The notes beneath the pieces are model-generated. The model had not been told where the DNA came from. It saw only the letters and a program-made list of their open reading frames with translations, and ran no database searches. Below, one piece after another: positions 42,578 to 49,311 of a stretch of 64,000 nucleotides of DNA. The translations under genes were made by a program, and so were the position numbers. Position 1 is the stretch's first letter. The number at the start of each line of letters is the position of its first letter. Source of the DNA: an uncultured bacterium (GTDB taxonomy: Bacteria > Verrucomicrobiota > Kiritimatiellia > RFP12 > UBA1067); contig CACZAK010000004.1 of the NCBI GenBank assembly GCA_902779075.1, positions 22,319 to 86,318 on the forward strand, read 5' to 3'.

Positions 42578-43185
42578 AGGATGAGTGCGTCCGCGTTCCA
42601 CTATCAGAAAGGATTGTCTCCGCATGTGAGCCATTCAGCTGCGGGAATAAAGACCTTGACGAATTCTTCTCGTCCGATTATCTTGACTACGCTCGCCAGT
42701 TGATGGGAAAGACCTATGTATTCCTTGAGGTTGCTAATCCGCGCCAGATAGTTTGTGCATTCACAGTATCCAATGCAAGTATTTTCACCAATCACCTTCC
42801 AAACGCCAGAAGAAAACGCATCGGTAAGAATGTGCCGCAACAAAAACGCGATATGATTTATCCAGCTGTCTTGATTGGTCGGCTGGGCGTCAATAGCAAG
42901 TTCATGCGAAAGCACGTTGGAACCGAACTGATGGACAGCATAAAGACCTGGTTTGTTGAAGAAGACAATAAGACGGGATGCAGATACCTTGTTGTGGACG
43001 CATACAACGAAAAGATTCCATGCGAATACTATTTGCGCAACGGTTTCACGTTCATGTTCAGCACAGAAGATCAAGAAAAGCAATATCGCAATATCTCTAG
43101 TGGCGAAGCTTTACGCACGCGCCTGATGTTTTTTGACTTGATGCAGATAACGCCCGCCATGCAGGAACCTAGCGTGGGCACGTGA
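42565..43185 (+). CDS. GNAT-family N-acetyltransferase
   Basis: 206 aa from ATG 42565, with GGGAG directly before it; the longer frame from 42505 lacks a ribosome site. GNAT features: FEVANPRQIVCAFTVSNAS-like central strands, ligand loop around PAVLIGRLGVNSKFMRKHVG (the pyrophosphate-binding loop normally has R/Q-x-x-G-x-G/A; here it reads RLGVNSKFMRKHVG) and YLVVDAYNEKIPCEYYLRNG, with the motif B tyrosine. Large relatives of this shape include TacT-like toxins and chromosomal acetyltransferases. Co-transcribed with the small overlapping gene. Confidence 0.8.
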   Translation: MAFLKDECVRVPLSERIVSACEPFSCGNKDLDEFFSSDYLDYARQLMGKTYVFLEVANPRQIVCAFTVSNASIFTNHLPNARRKRIGKNVPQQKRDMIYPAVLIGRLGVNSKFMRKHVGTELMDSIKTWFVEEDNKTGCRYLVVDAYNEKIPCEYYLRNGFTFMFSTEDQEKQYRNISSGEALRTRLMFFDLMQITPAMQEPSVGT

Positions 43186-43237
43186 CAGGGTTCGGCCGTC
43201 TGTACAATTTGCGCTTCCACTGCTCATCCCGATGTGC

Positions 43238-43243
43238 TATACT
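43238..43243 (+). promoter_or_regulatory. Extended -10 (TGCTATACT) of the MBL-fold gene, leaderless
   Basis: TATACT with TG-C extension, 6 nt (GGCGGC) before ATG 43250. Confidence 0.68.
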
Positions 43244-43249
43244 GGCGGC

Positions 43250-44233
43250 ATGGAAAATAATGTTTCACGCAGAAGCTTTCTCGTTTCGTCCACGGCGCTT
43301 GCGGCCGTGGCCGGATGCACGACCGCCAAAGCCAACGGGAAGACAGAAGGACTGCCCGCCCAGTTTTCGCCTGATCTGCCCATTTCAAAGGAGTCTGGCA
43401 TCCGCGTGCGCTTCCTCGGCAGCGGAGCCGCCGGATGGAGGCCGGAATGGGCCAAAAACCCGCATGCGCGCCGGCAGTCGAGCGTGCTGATAGAAAACAA
43501 GGTCCTCATAGATTTCACGATGTGCTCGTTCGACAAGCTGCCGGAGGGATGCCATCCCGAGGTGCTTTTCCAGACGCATTCCCACGGCGACCACTACAAC
43601 CCAAAGGCGGCGGTCAAGAGCGGCGTGAAGCGCATGTACGTGCAGGAGACTTGGGCCGACGCGGCGCGCGAGGAGGTGGGCAAGGCGGCGGCGAAGCTTG
43701 GCTTGCCCGCGCCGGAGGTCATCGGACTTCCATTCGGCAAGCCGGTGGTGGAGTGCGGCATGAGGTTCACGGGCGTGCCGGCGAACCACAGCACGTCCCG
43801 CGTCACCAATGGCGTCCTGGAGCGCACGTCCGTCTATCTCGTGGAGAAGGGCGCCTCGCGTCTTCTGTACGCCACGGACACCGGCGGCTTGATGGGCGAC
43901 GCCGCTCGGATGATCGGCATAGACCCGCACATTACCGCAGGCGCCAGGGCTTTCGTCCATAAGCCGCAGGCACTCACCGCGTTCATCATGGAGGCGACGG
44001 ACGGGGACAGCGACGAGGACTTCCGTCTGTTCGTACACTCCAGCGTACAGACAGTCTCGCGCACCGTTAACATGCTGATCAAGTACGGACGCCTTGCCCT
44101 TCCGTCCGGACAGCACGCCTACATCACGCATCTTGGTCTCAAGTACCGCGACTGGCCATCTGAGAAGATCGAGAAGGAGCTTCCCGATACGCTCCGCGCC
44201 GCATACGACGGGCTTGAGGTGGTGCTTGGGTAG
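43250..44233 (+). CDS. Exported MBL-fold hydrolase lipoprotein
   Basis: 327 aa from ATG 43250, fixed by the -10. The signal has the twin-arginine pattern SRRSFLVSSTALAAVA and a lipobox ending in Cys23, so Tat export and lipid anchoring are both likely. Metallo-beta-lactamase motif THSHGDHY (His110, His112, Asp114, His115), a second ligand in PANHSTSR and TDTGG. Similar proteins act as phosphodiesterase or lactonase-like hydrolases; substrate unknown. 46 bp before the acyltransferase gene. Confidence 0.87.
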   Translation: MENNVSRRSFLVSSTALAAVAGCTTAKANGKTEGLPAQFSPDLPISKESGIRVRFLGSGAAGWRPEWAKNPHARRQSSVLIENKVLIDFTMCSFDKLPEGCHPEVLFQTHSHGDHYNPKAAVKSGVKRMYVQETWADAAREEVGKAAAKLGLPAPEVIGLPFGKPVVECGMRFTGVPANHSTSRVTNGVLERTSVYLVEKGASRLLYATDTGGLMGDAARMIGIDPHITAGARAFVHKPQALTAFIMEATDGDSDEDFRLFVHSSVQTVSRTVNMLIKYGRLALPSGQHAYITHLGLKYRDWPSEKIEKELPDTLRAAYDGLEVVLG

Positions 44234-44279
44234 GGACTATTCCGGCGGCTCAAGGGAAGTCTGAGAAACAGGAAGAAGA

Positions 44280-45239
44280 ATGAAGCAGCGAAAGAATAGC
44301 TTCAAGCGCCTCCTGAGGCGTCCGTTCGAGTGGCTGGGCATCGGCCTTGGCTGGCTCGTGTTCGCGCACGTCTCGCACCGCATGCTCTTCCGCATCTGCG
44401 ACTTCATCGCCGCCATCGGCTACCGCTTCGACCGCAAGGGGCGCGAGCTCTCGCGCGAGAACCTGCGCCTCGTCGTGGGCGAGGAACATCTTACGCCGCG
44501 TCGCGAGGAGCTGATCCTGAAGCGCAGCTACCGCAACATGGTGCGCACGCTCGGACACGTTTTCTGGACGAGCCGCAACGCGCGTGCGCGCGCCGCCGCC
44601 ACAGGCGAGTTCACGCCGAAGTGCGTGGAGTTCCTTGCGGCGAACAAGCCCGCCATCACGGTCAGCTGCCACATGGGATGCTGGGAACTTCTCTCGCAGC
44701 TTGTATTCCTCCAGGGACGGAAGATCGTGAGCGTGGCGAAGGACATCGGCACGCCGGGCATGACCGAGCTGCTGATGAAGTCGCGCCGTTCGCTCGGGCA
44801 GACCATCGTGCGCGCGGAAGGCGCGCTCCATCCGCTTCTGCAGGGATTGCAGGAGGGAGCGGACGTGGGGCTGCTCGTGGACCAGGTGGTCAAGCCGGAC
44901 CAGGGCGGCGTGTGGGTGCGCTATTTCGGACGCCCCGTGCCAGTCTCGGCGGCCCCCGCGTTTCTCCAGGCGAAGACGCACGCGCCGATCGTGATCGCCT
45001 GGTCGCGTCCGCTCCGCGACGGACGCTACCGCTGCGAGTACATCGCCGAATTCCACTGGAAGAAGGGCATGGACATCTGGGGCCGCACGCAGGACTGCAT
45101 TTCGGCGCTTGAGCGCACGATCCGCCGCCATCCGTCCTGCTGGGTGATGAACTACCGCTACTTCCGCAAGAAGCCGAAGGAAAAGGACTTGGCGCAGCTC
45201 GCCACCCGCGAACGCCGCCGCCGTACGGGTGAAAGGTGA
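44280..45239 (+). CDS. Lipid A biosynthesis (LpxL/HtrB-type) acyltransferase
   Basis: 319 aa. N-terminal membrane helix, and the HX4E catalytic motif in SCHMGCWE (His131, Glu136). Downstream VSVAKDIGTPGMTELLMKSR and LVDQVVKPDQGGVWVRYFGR fit the late acyltransferases that add secondary acyl chains to lipid A. The C-terminus is very basic. Together with LpxK it supports a lipid A containing outer membrane. Confidence 0.88.
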   Translation: MKQRKNSFKRLLRRPFEWLGIGLGWLVFAHVSHRMLFRICDFIAAIGYRFDRKGRELSRENLRLVVGEEHLTPRREELILKRSYRNMVRTLGHVFWTSRNARARAAATGEFTPKCVEFLAANKPAITVSCHMGCWELLSQLVFLQGRKIVSVAKDIGTPGMTELLMKSRRSLGQTIVRAEGALHPLLQGLQEGADVGLLVDQVVKPDQGGVWVRYFGRPVPVSAAPAFLQAKTHAPIVIAWSRPLRDGRYRCEYIAEFHWKKGMDIWGRTQDCISALERTIRRHPSCWVMNYRYFRKKPKEKDLAQLATRERRRRTGER

Positions 45240-45675
45240 GTGATTCTCACAAGCTTTTCACGGCTCGTGAACGGTTCCGGCAGCGTTTTTGGAAGCGCTT
45301 AACCATGAGCGAAGCAATTGCTTTCCCTTGGGGCGCGCACAGGGCGCGCCTGCAAAACTGTCTTTTGGGCGCATCTCCGTTTTTCACCCAAGCGCATTTG
45401 GATTTGGAAACAACCATGACAACTTTCAATAACAACATTATCCTGCGGGCGCACCTTGAACATTCAGAATCGTGACAGTTTGAGGATCGGCAAATGGGCA
45501 CGGGCGAGTTAGCCCGTGCGCTAAAGGAAAGTTGTTTCTAACAAGTTGTTTCCAATCATCAGAAGGCTCGGCGGTGAATTACGCAGATGCGCCCCTGTCT
45601 TTTGTCTTCTGTTTTTTGTCCTTCCATGTCCACATACAATTATGGTATAATGCGGGCGACAGCGAGGTGAAGATT
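45240..45675. other. Gene-free gap carrying MITE copy C and a promoter
   Basis: The first 120 bp contain CACGGCTCGTGAACG and GGGGCGCGCACAGGGCGCGC but no convincing gene; MITE copy C follows (45367-45594). After its target repeat, TATAAT (45646-45651, TGG extension) starts a 24-nt leader with GAGG before ATG 45676. Confidence 0.7.
45367..45594 (-). mobile_element. MITE copy C (228 bp)
   Basis: Opposite orientation to A and B: begins GGGCGCATCTCCG and ends CGCAGATGCGCCC. Perfect 9-bp target duplication CTGTCTTTT on both sides (45358-45366, 45595-45603). Internal hairpin GCACGGGC-GAGTTA-GCCCGTGC, a compensated version of the hairpin in copies A and B. Confidence 0.94.
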
Positions 45676-45948
45676 ATGATGTATCCCTTTTTAACGCTAG
45701 ACGATGGTACGGAAATAGTTCATTCGGAGACCAAACCGGATGGGCGTGTAAAGGTCTACTTTGAAAAGCCAGATGCCAAGGATTGTTTCCACCATGCAAC
45801 ATGTTGGTTGCCGGGATACGAATGGGAAGATGTTTTCGGCTTCACGCCGGGCGAAATGACGCGGCTCAAGGAGGTCGTACGATCTGTGGCTCACCTGATA
45901 CTTGAATTTGCCGAGACGGGGGGATTCGAGAATGCCTCAGGTTTTTAG
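45676..45948 (+). CDS. Small protein paired with a DUF4160-type gene
   Basis: 90 aa from ATG 45676 (an ATG follows immediately). MMYPFLTLDDGTEIVHSETK then KVYFEKPDAKDCFHHATCWL; acidic, soluble. It overlaps the next gene by 17 bp. The pairing of a small protein of this type with a DUF4160 protein resembles DUF2442-DUF4160 modules suspected to be toxin-antitoxin systems. Identity of the family is not certain. Confidence 0.65.
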   Translation: MMYPFLTLDDGTEIVHSETKPDGRVKVYFEKPDAKDCFHHATCWLPGYEWEDVFGFTPGEMTRLKEVVRSVAHLILEFAETGGFENASGF

Positions 45949-46210
45949 GGCGGGCTCGTACTGGGTCTACTTCTGGTCAAACGAGGGTGATCCGGTTGAG
46001 CCAGTCCATGTCCATGTGTCGCAAGGGACACCAGCCCCTAACGCGACAAAGTTCTGGATCACGAGCGCCGGTAAGTGTCTTCTTGCGAGCAATGCTTCAG
46101 GGATTGATCGACGGGTCTTGGCGAACATTGGCCGAATAATCGAAGCTCGCGTCGATGAAGTGCTGTCGAAGTGGGATGTTCATTTCGGGCAACGACGTTA
46201 TTATTGTTAG
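45932..46210 (+). CDS. DUF4160-family protein
   Basis: 92 aa from ATG 45932. MPQVFRAGSYWVYFWSNEGD and EPVHVHVSQG fit the DUF4160 pattern (short beta-rich protein with an EPxHVHV motif). The end VDEVLSKWDVHFGQRRYYC is also like that family. Probably the second member of a two-gene module; whether it is a toxin is unproven. MITE copy D inserted 13 bp after the stop. Confidence 0.75.
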   Translation: MPQVFRAGSYWVYFWSNEGDPVEPVHVHVSQGTPAPNATKFWITSAGKCLLASNASGIDRRVLANIGRIIEARVDEVLSKWDVHFGQRRYYC

Positions 46211-46223
46211 ACGACTCGTCTGC

Positions 46224-46400
46224 GGGCGCATCTGCGTTTTTCACCCGTGCGTATTGAGATTTGGAAACAACCAGAACAACTGGTAAAAACAACTTTAAGA
46301 GAGGTTCGCGGGCTAACTCGCCCGCGCATCTTAGCAAGTTGTTTCAAATAGTTGTTTCCAATCCTCAGAAGGCTCGGCGGTGAATTACGCAGATGCGCCC
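46224..46400 (-). mobile_element. MITE copy D (177 bp)
   Basis: Begins GGGCGCATCTGCG and ends CGCAGATGCGCCC, the best preserved ends (perfect 13-bp inverted repeat). Perfect 9-bp target duplication CTCGTCTGC at 46215-46223 and 46401-46409. The middle is shortened relative to copies A-C but keeps GCGGGCTAACTCGCCCGC. Confidence 0.95.
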
Positions 46401-46523
46401 CTCGTCTGCGAAACATTCATTTGGCCATTGACTAACGCCGTCGGTTCGTGATAAACTAATTCGCGTTGTGCAAAACTGCACAATGCTGAACTGCACAACG
46501 AAAGCAAGTAGGAGTAGTATAAG

Positions 46524-46708
46524 ATGAGTCCTTTCAAATACGGTTGCACGGTCAGCGGCGAATTCTTTTGTCCGCTGCCAATGTGAAAAGCGTTGCCTCG
46601 GTCAAGCGGGCCGTAACGCGGCTGATAGACGAAGGGTTGGTGTATTTCGCCAATGGCGAGTATAAGGTTGATAATCCGTTTTTTGCCGAATGGGTTAAGC
46701 GACGGTGA
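46524..46708 (+). pseudogene. Remnant of an AAA ATPase gene with internal deletion
   Basis: Starts MSPFKYGCTVSGEFFCPLPM then stop: this is how a common family of bacterial/archaeal-type ATP-binding proteins begins. In the next frame, from about 46575, NVKSVASVKRAVTRLIDEGL and VYFANGEYKVDNPFFAEWVK RR then stop is the C-terminal winged-helix end of the same family. The whole nucleotide-binding part between is gone. A promoter (TTGACT, 18 bp, TAAACT at 46452-46457) is still upstream. Confidence 0.75.
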
Positions 46709-46807
46709 GTTCGTGGTTGGTGAGATGGCGGGCCTCCGCCCTGCCCCACCCCCCTCCACCCCCTCAAACTCCCCTCAAACTTTTTTCAACTTTTTTTTCA
46801 CACCCCC

Positions 46808-46836
46808 TTGCGCTCAGGCCGGGGTTTTGCTACACT
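46808..46836 (+). promoter_or_regulatory. Promoter of the 509-aa secreted protein
   Basis: TTGCGC (46808-46813), 17 bp, TACACT (46831-46836) with TG-C extension; about 75-nt leader ending in GAAAGGAAAAACTGA before ATG 46918. The same TTGCGC-N17 spacing is used at 50727 and 62377. Confidence 0.65.
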
Positions 46837-46917
46837 TGCGACCGTCAGCAGAGAGCCGGGCCTTCCGAAGAGGCGCGGAGAAACTCTATTCCCCTTCGGA
46901 ATGAAAGGAAAAACTGA

Positions 46918-48447
46918 ATGAAAAAGCTAATGTTTGCAGCGGCCATCGCGGCGTCGGCAGCGGCTTTCGCCGATCCGATCAACTCGATTGGTTTCGCTGG
47001 CTATGACCTGGGCGCTACGTTCACGAACGGCCAGGCCGAAAAGGATGAATCCGGCAATGACAAAGCAGCCACCTACGGCTACTTCTGCTTCTATGGCGAT
47101 TCGGACAGCTCCGTGGTGACGAATGTAAATCCTTCCACCACAAAGCACACGGCCGCCTTTGAAAATGCTGAAGATACCAAGTACCTCGCTCTCGATACCG
47201 AGGGCGGCACGCTCTGGCGCTCGATTGATACGCTCACACGTTACCCGAAGCTTGAGGGTGAGGGATATGTTTACAGCAATGGCACGGCTCGTGCCGTTGC
47301 CGACACTGGCACCTACCTCGATACGCTCGTGCAGTTCACGGTTACCGAGGATGAGGTGCCGACGCTTGGCGAAGATGACAAGCTCGCCATCTGGCTTCAG
47401 GCTAACGAAGGCACGACGAACCTCTTGGTTAAGGCTGCCGTTGTCGATGACCAATCTGGTCGCACTGAAACGACATTTACGGTGACGGGTGCCACGGTGC
47501 AACCTGGAACCTGGTATCGTTTGACTGTGAAAGCTATTGCTGATATCACGGATGGTGACGGGATTCCTGGATTCCAGATTTTCTTGGATGGGAATCTGGT
47601 TACTGCGGACAAGCCTACGCTCACGACAGAATACCTTGCACTTATCGACACGGATTCGCATTATGCAGATCTCGTCGCCGGTAAGTATTTCGCGAGCCTG
47701 AAGACGGTCACCACACTTCAGGGCGTTGGTTTCCAGGGCACTGGTGCTGTTGACGAAATCGTGTGGACCGAGGACAATCCGTTCTCGACCTCGACGGTTG
47801 ATTTCACGCTCACATGGGACGCCAACGTGACTGAGGTGTCGTACACGATTGACGGCACGACGACGGATCTCAGCAGTGAGACGTCGCCGTACACGATCAC
47901 GGGTATTGCGGCCGACACGGCCGTGACTGTCAATGCAAGCGCGGCTGAGTGGTATGTCATCTCCAGTGGTACGGGTGCTGTGACAGCTGTGGCTGGCGGG
48001 ACGAACGAGATTGTGGCTGTGCTCGCTGCGACGCCTGGTGATGCTGGCGCGACTGGCCTCCCGGCTTCTATCACCACGGCTAATGCGAAGGCTTGGGCTG
48101 ACGCGAAGAACCTCACCCCGGCTCAGATTGCGGCTTGCACGTTCGCTGAGAAGGCGTACCTCCTTAACACGGATCTGACGGTTGAGCCGACGTTCGCAAT
48201 CTCTGCGATTGAGGAAGTCGAAGACGGCTGGAAGATTACGGTTGAGGCCAAGACTGGAAGCACCCTGGTTGACCTCGAGGAGATTAGAGGTACGCTCAAG
48301 GTGAAGACCGGTGCGACGCTTGAAGCGTTGGCTTCGGCAACGTCGGAAACTATTCCGACGGCCAACCTCACCTTCGATGCGGCTGGCAAGGCCGAGATCA
48401 CGATCACGGGCACTGGCAAGAACTTCATCAAGGCCACCGTGGAGTAA
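46918..48447 (+). CDS. Secreted beta-rich protein, unknown function
   Basis: 509 aa. Clear signal peptide MKKLMFAAAIAASAAAFADP with cleavage after AFA. The mature protein is acidic, Thr/Asp/Gly-rich and strand-forming, with an N-terminal jelly-roll-like part (to about residue 270; LQGVGFQGTGAVDEIVWTED is typical of such domains) and repeated Ig-like pieces (TWDANVTEVSYTIDGTTTDL). No membrane anchor or sorting signal at the C-terminus. Own promoter and a strong terminator make it a single-gene unit, probably highly expressed. Confidence 0.75.
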   Translation: MKKLMFAAAIAASAAAFADPINSIGFAGYDLGATFTNGQAEKDESGNDKAATYGYFCFYGDSDSSVVTNVNPSTTKHTAAFENAEDTKYLALDTEGGTLWRSIDTLTRYPKLEGEGYVYSNGTARAVADTGTYLDTLVQFTVTEDEVPTLGEDDKLAIWLQANEGTTNLLVKAAVVDDQSGRTETTFTVTGATVQPGTWYRLTVKAIADITDGDGIPGFQIFLDGNLVTADKPTLTTEYLALIDTDSHYADLVAGKYFASLKTVTTLQGVGFQGTGAVDEIVWTEDNPFSTSTVDFTLTWDANVTEVSYTIDGTTTDLSSETSPYTITGIAADTAVTVNASAAEWYVISSGTGAVTAVAGGTNEIVAVLAATPGDAGATGLPASITTANAKAWADAKNLTPAQIAACTFAEKAYLLNTDLTVEPTFAISAIEEVEDGWKITVEAKTGSTLVDLEEIRGTLKVKTGATLEALASATSETIPTANLTFDAAGKAEITITGTGKNFIKATVE

Positions 48448-48499
48448 TCCATAAGCCTGATAGAGCAAAGCCTTCGGCAGAGCGAAGGCAAACCGCACG

Positions 48500-48533
48500 G
48501 GGCGGCGCACGATGTGCGCCGCCCTTTGTTGTT
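48500..48533 (+). terminator. Intrinsic terminator of the secreted protein gene
   Basis: Perfect 11-bp GC-rich stem GGGCGGCGCAC / GTGCGCCGCCC with GAT loop, followed by TTTGTTGTT, 53 bp after the stop codon. Confidence 0.88.
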
Positions 48534-48790
48534 GGTTGGGGCGGGCCCGCCACCCCCGAATGAGGGCCCCTCCAATTTGTATTGGTGGCAATGGTGACAT
48601 TTGTGAACAATTGAGATTTGTGAACAATCGCAATTGTGCCTACAAGTGTGCAAGTTATTGTTGAGCAACGACTAAGGAGAGCTACAACTTCTCCCATCCT
48701 CCAAGACTCCGAAACTCCCAGCAGCGAAAGCAAGATGTTTTCCCTTTGAAATGCTTTCCTGCTTGCTAAAGCCTTTGGAGCCCCAATTTG

Positions 48791-48898
48791 TGACACCTAG
48801 GTGTCACAACCACTGACACCTAGGTGTCATAACCTCTGACACCTAGGTGTCACACCTTCTGACATCTAGGTGTCACACCCACTGACACCTAGGTGTCA
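48791..48898. repeat. Five tandem copies of the palindrome TGACACCTAGGTGTCA
   Basis: Copies at 48791, 48814, 48837, 48860 and 48883, exactly 23 bp apart; four are perfect 16-bp palindromes and the fourth has one change (GACATCTAGG). Spacers of 7 bp vary (CAACCAC, TAACCTC, CACCTTC, CACCCAC), so the palindrome itself is what is conserved. Confidence 0.95.
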
Positions 48899-48937
48899 CG
48901 GAAAAGGTGCGCGAGGGTTTTCACCAGAGGATCGTGA

Positions 48938-49010
48938 GCGGCTCGCCCGGAGGGCTCGCCCCACCTCGGTTGCGCTTGTCCAAAGTCAAAAGTCCTCTAC
49001 CTTTGTCTTT
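48938..49010 (+). repeat. 74-bp direct repeat, left copy
   Basis: GCGGCTCGCCCGGAGGGCTC, GCCCCACC, then CGCTTGTCCAAAGTCAAAAG, TCCTCTACCTTTGTCTTT. About 85% identical to 53271-53344. MITE copy E inserted at its right end. Confidence 0.85.
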
Positions 49011-49011
49011 T

Positions 49012-49172
49012 GGGCGCATCTGCGTAATTCACCGCCGAGCCTTCTGATGATTGGAAACAACTATTTGAAACAACTTGCCTTTGGCGCACGGGCTAACTCG
49101 CCCGTGCCCATGAAAGTTGTCATGGTTGTTTCCAAATCCCAATACGAGTGGGTAAAAAACGGAGATGCGCCC
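49012..49172 (+). mobile_element. MITE copy E (161 bp, shortest)
   Basis: Begins GGGCGCATCTGCG and ends GGAGATGCGCCC. It lacks the GCCGATCCTC-to-AATGTTGTTC middle portion of copies A-C, joining GCCCGTGCCC straight to ATGAAAGTTGTCATGG. CCTTTGTCTTTT occurs on both sides (48999-49010 and 49175-49186), offset by one and two bases from the ends, so the target duplication is present but not flush. Confidence 0.9.
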
Positions 49173-49311
49173 TGCCTTTGTCTTTTGTCCTTTGTCCTTT
49201 TTGTCCAAAAGATCCTGTTTTCGGGATGCGGAATTGTCGTAAAATGGGTATTTCTGGGTTGCGGAATTGCTAAAGAAATGATATACTTACCCCGCTTAAC
49301 GGAGAAAAAGG

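Larger units (their letters stand above)
48448..49311. other. Gene-free, repeat-rich intergenic region
   Basis: In order: the terminator, a fragment of the TTGCTTTCGCT foldback family (about 48690-48735, CCTCCAAGACTCCGAAACTC followed by AGCGAAAGCAAG), five tandem 16-bp palindromes, one half of a 74-bp direct repeat, MITE copy E, then 140 bp with CTTTGTCTTTTGTCC tracts up to the next gene. No coding ORF is convincing. Confidence 0.75.

Noticed and set aside
48791..48898. CRISPR array at the 23-bp periodic repeats
   Set aside because: Repeats are 16-bp palindromes with only 7-bp spacers and no cas genes nearby; CRISPR spacers are about 30 bp.
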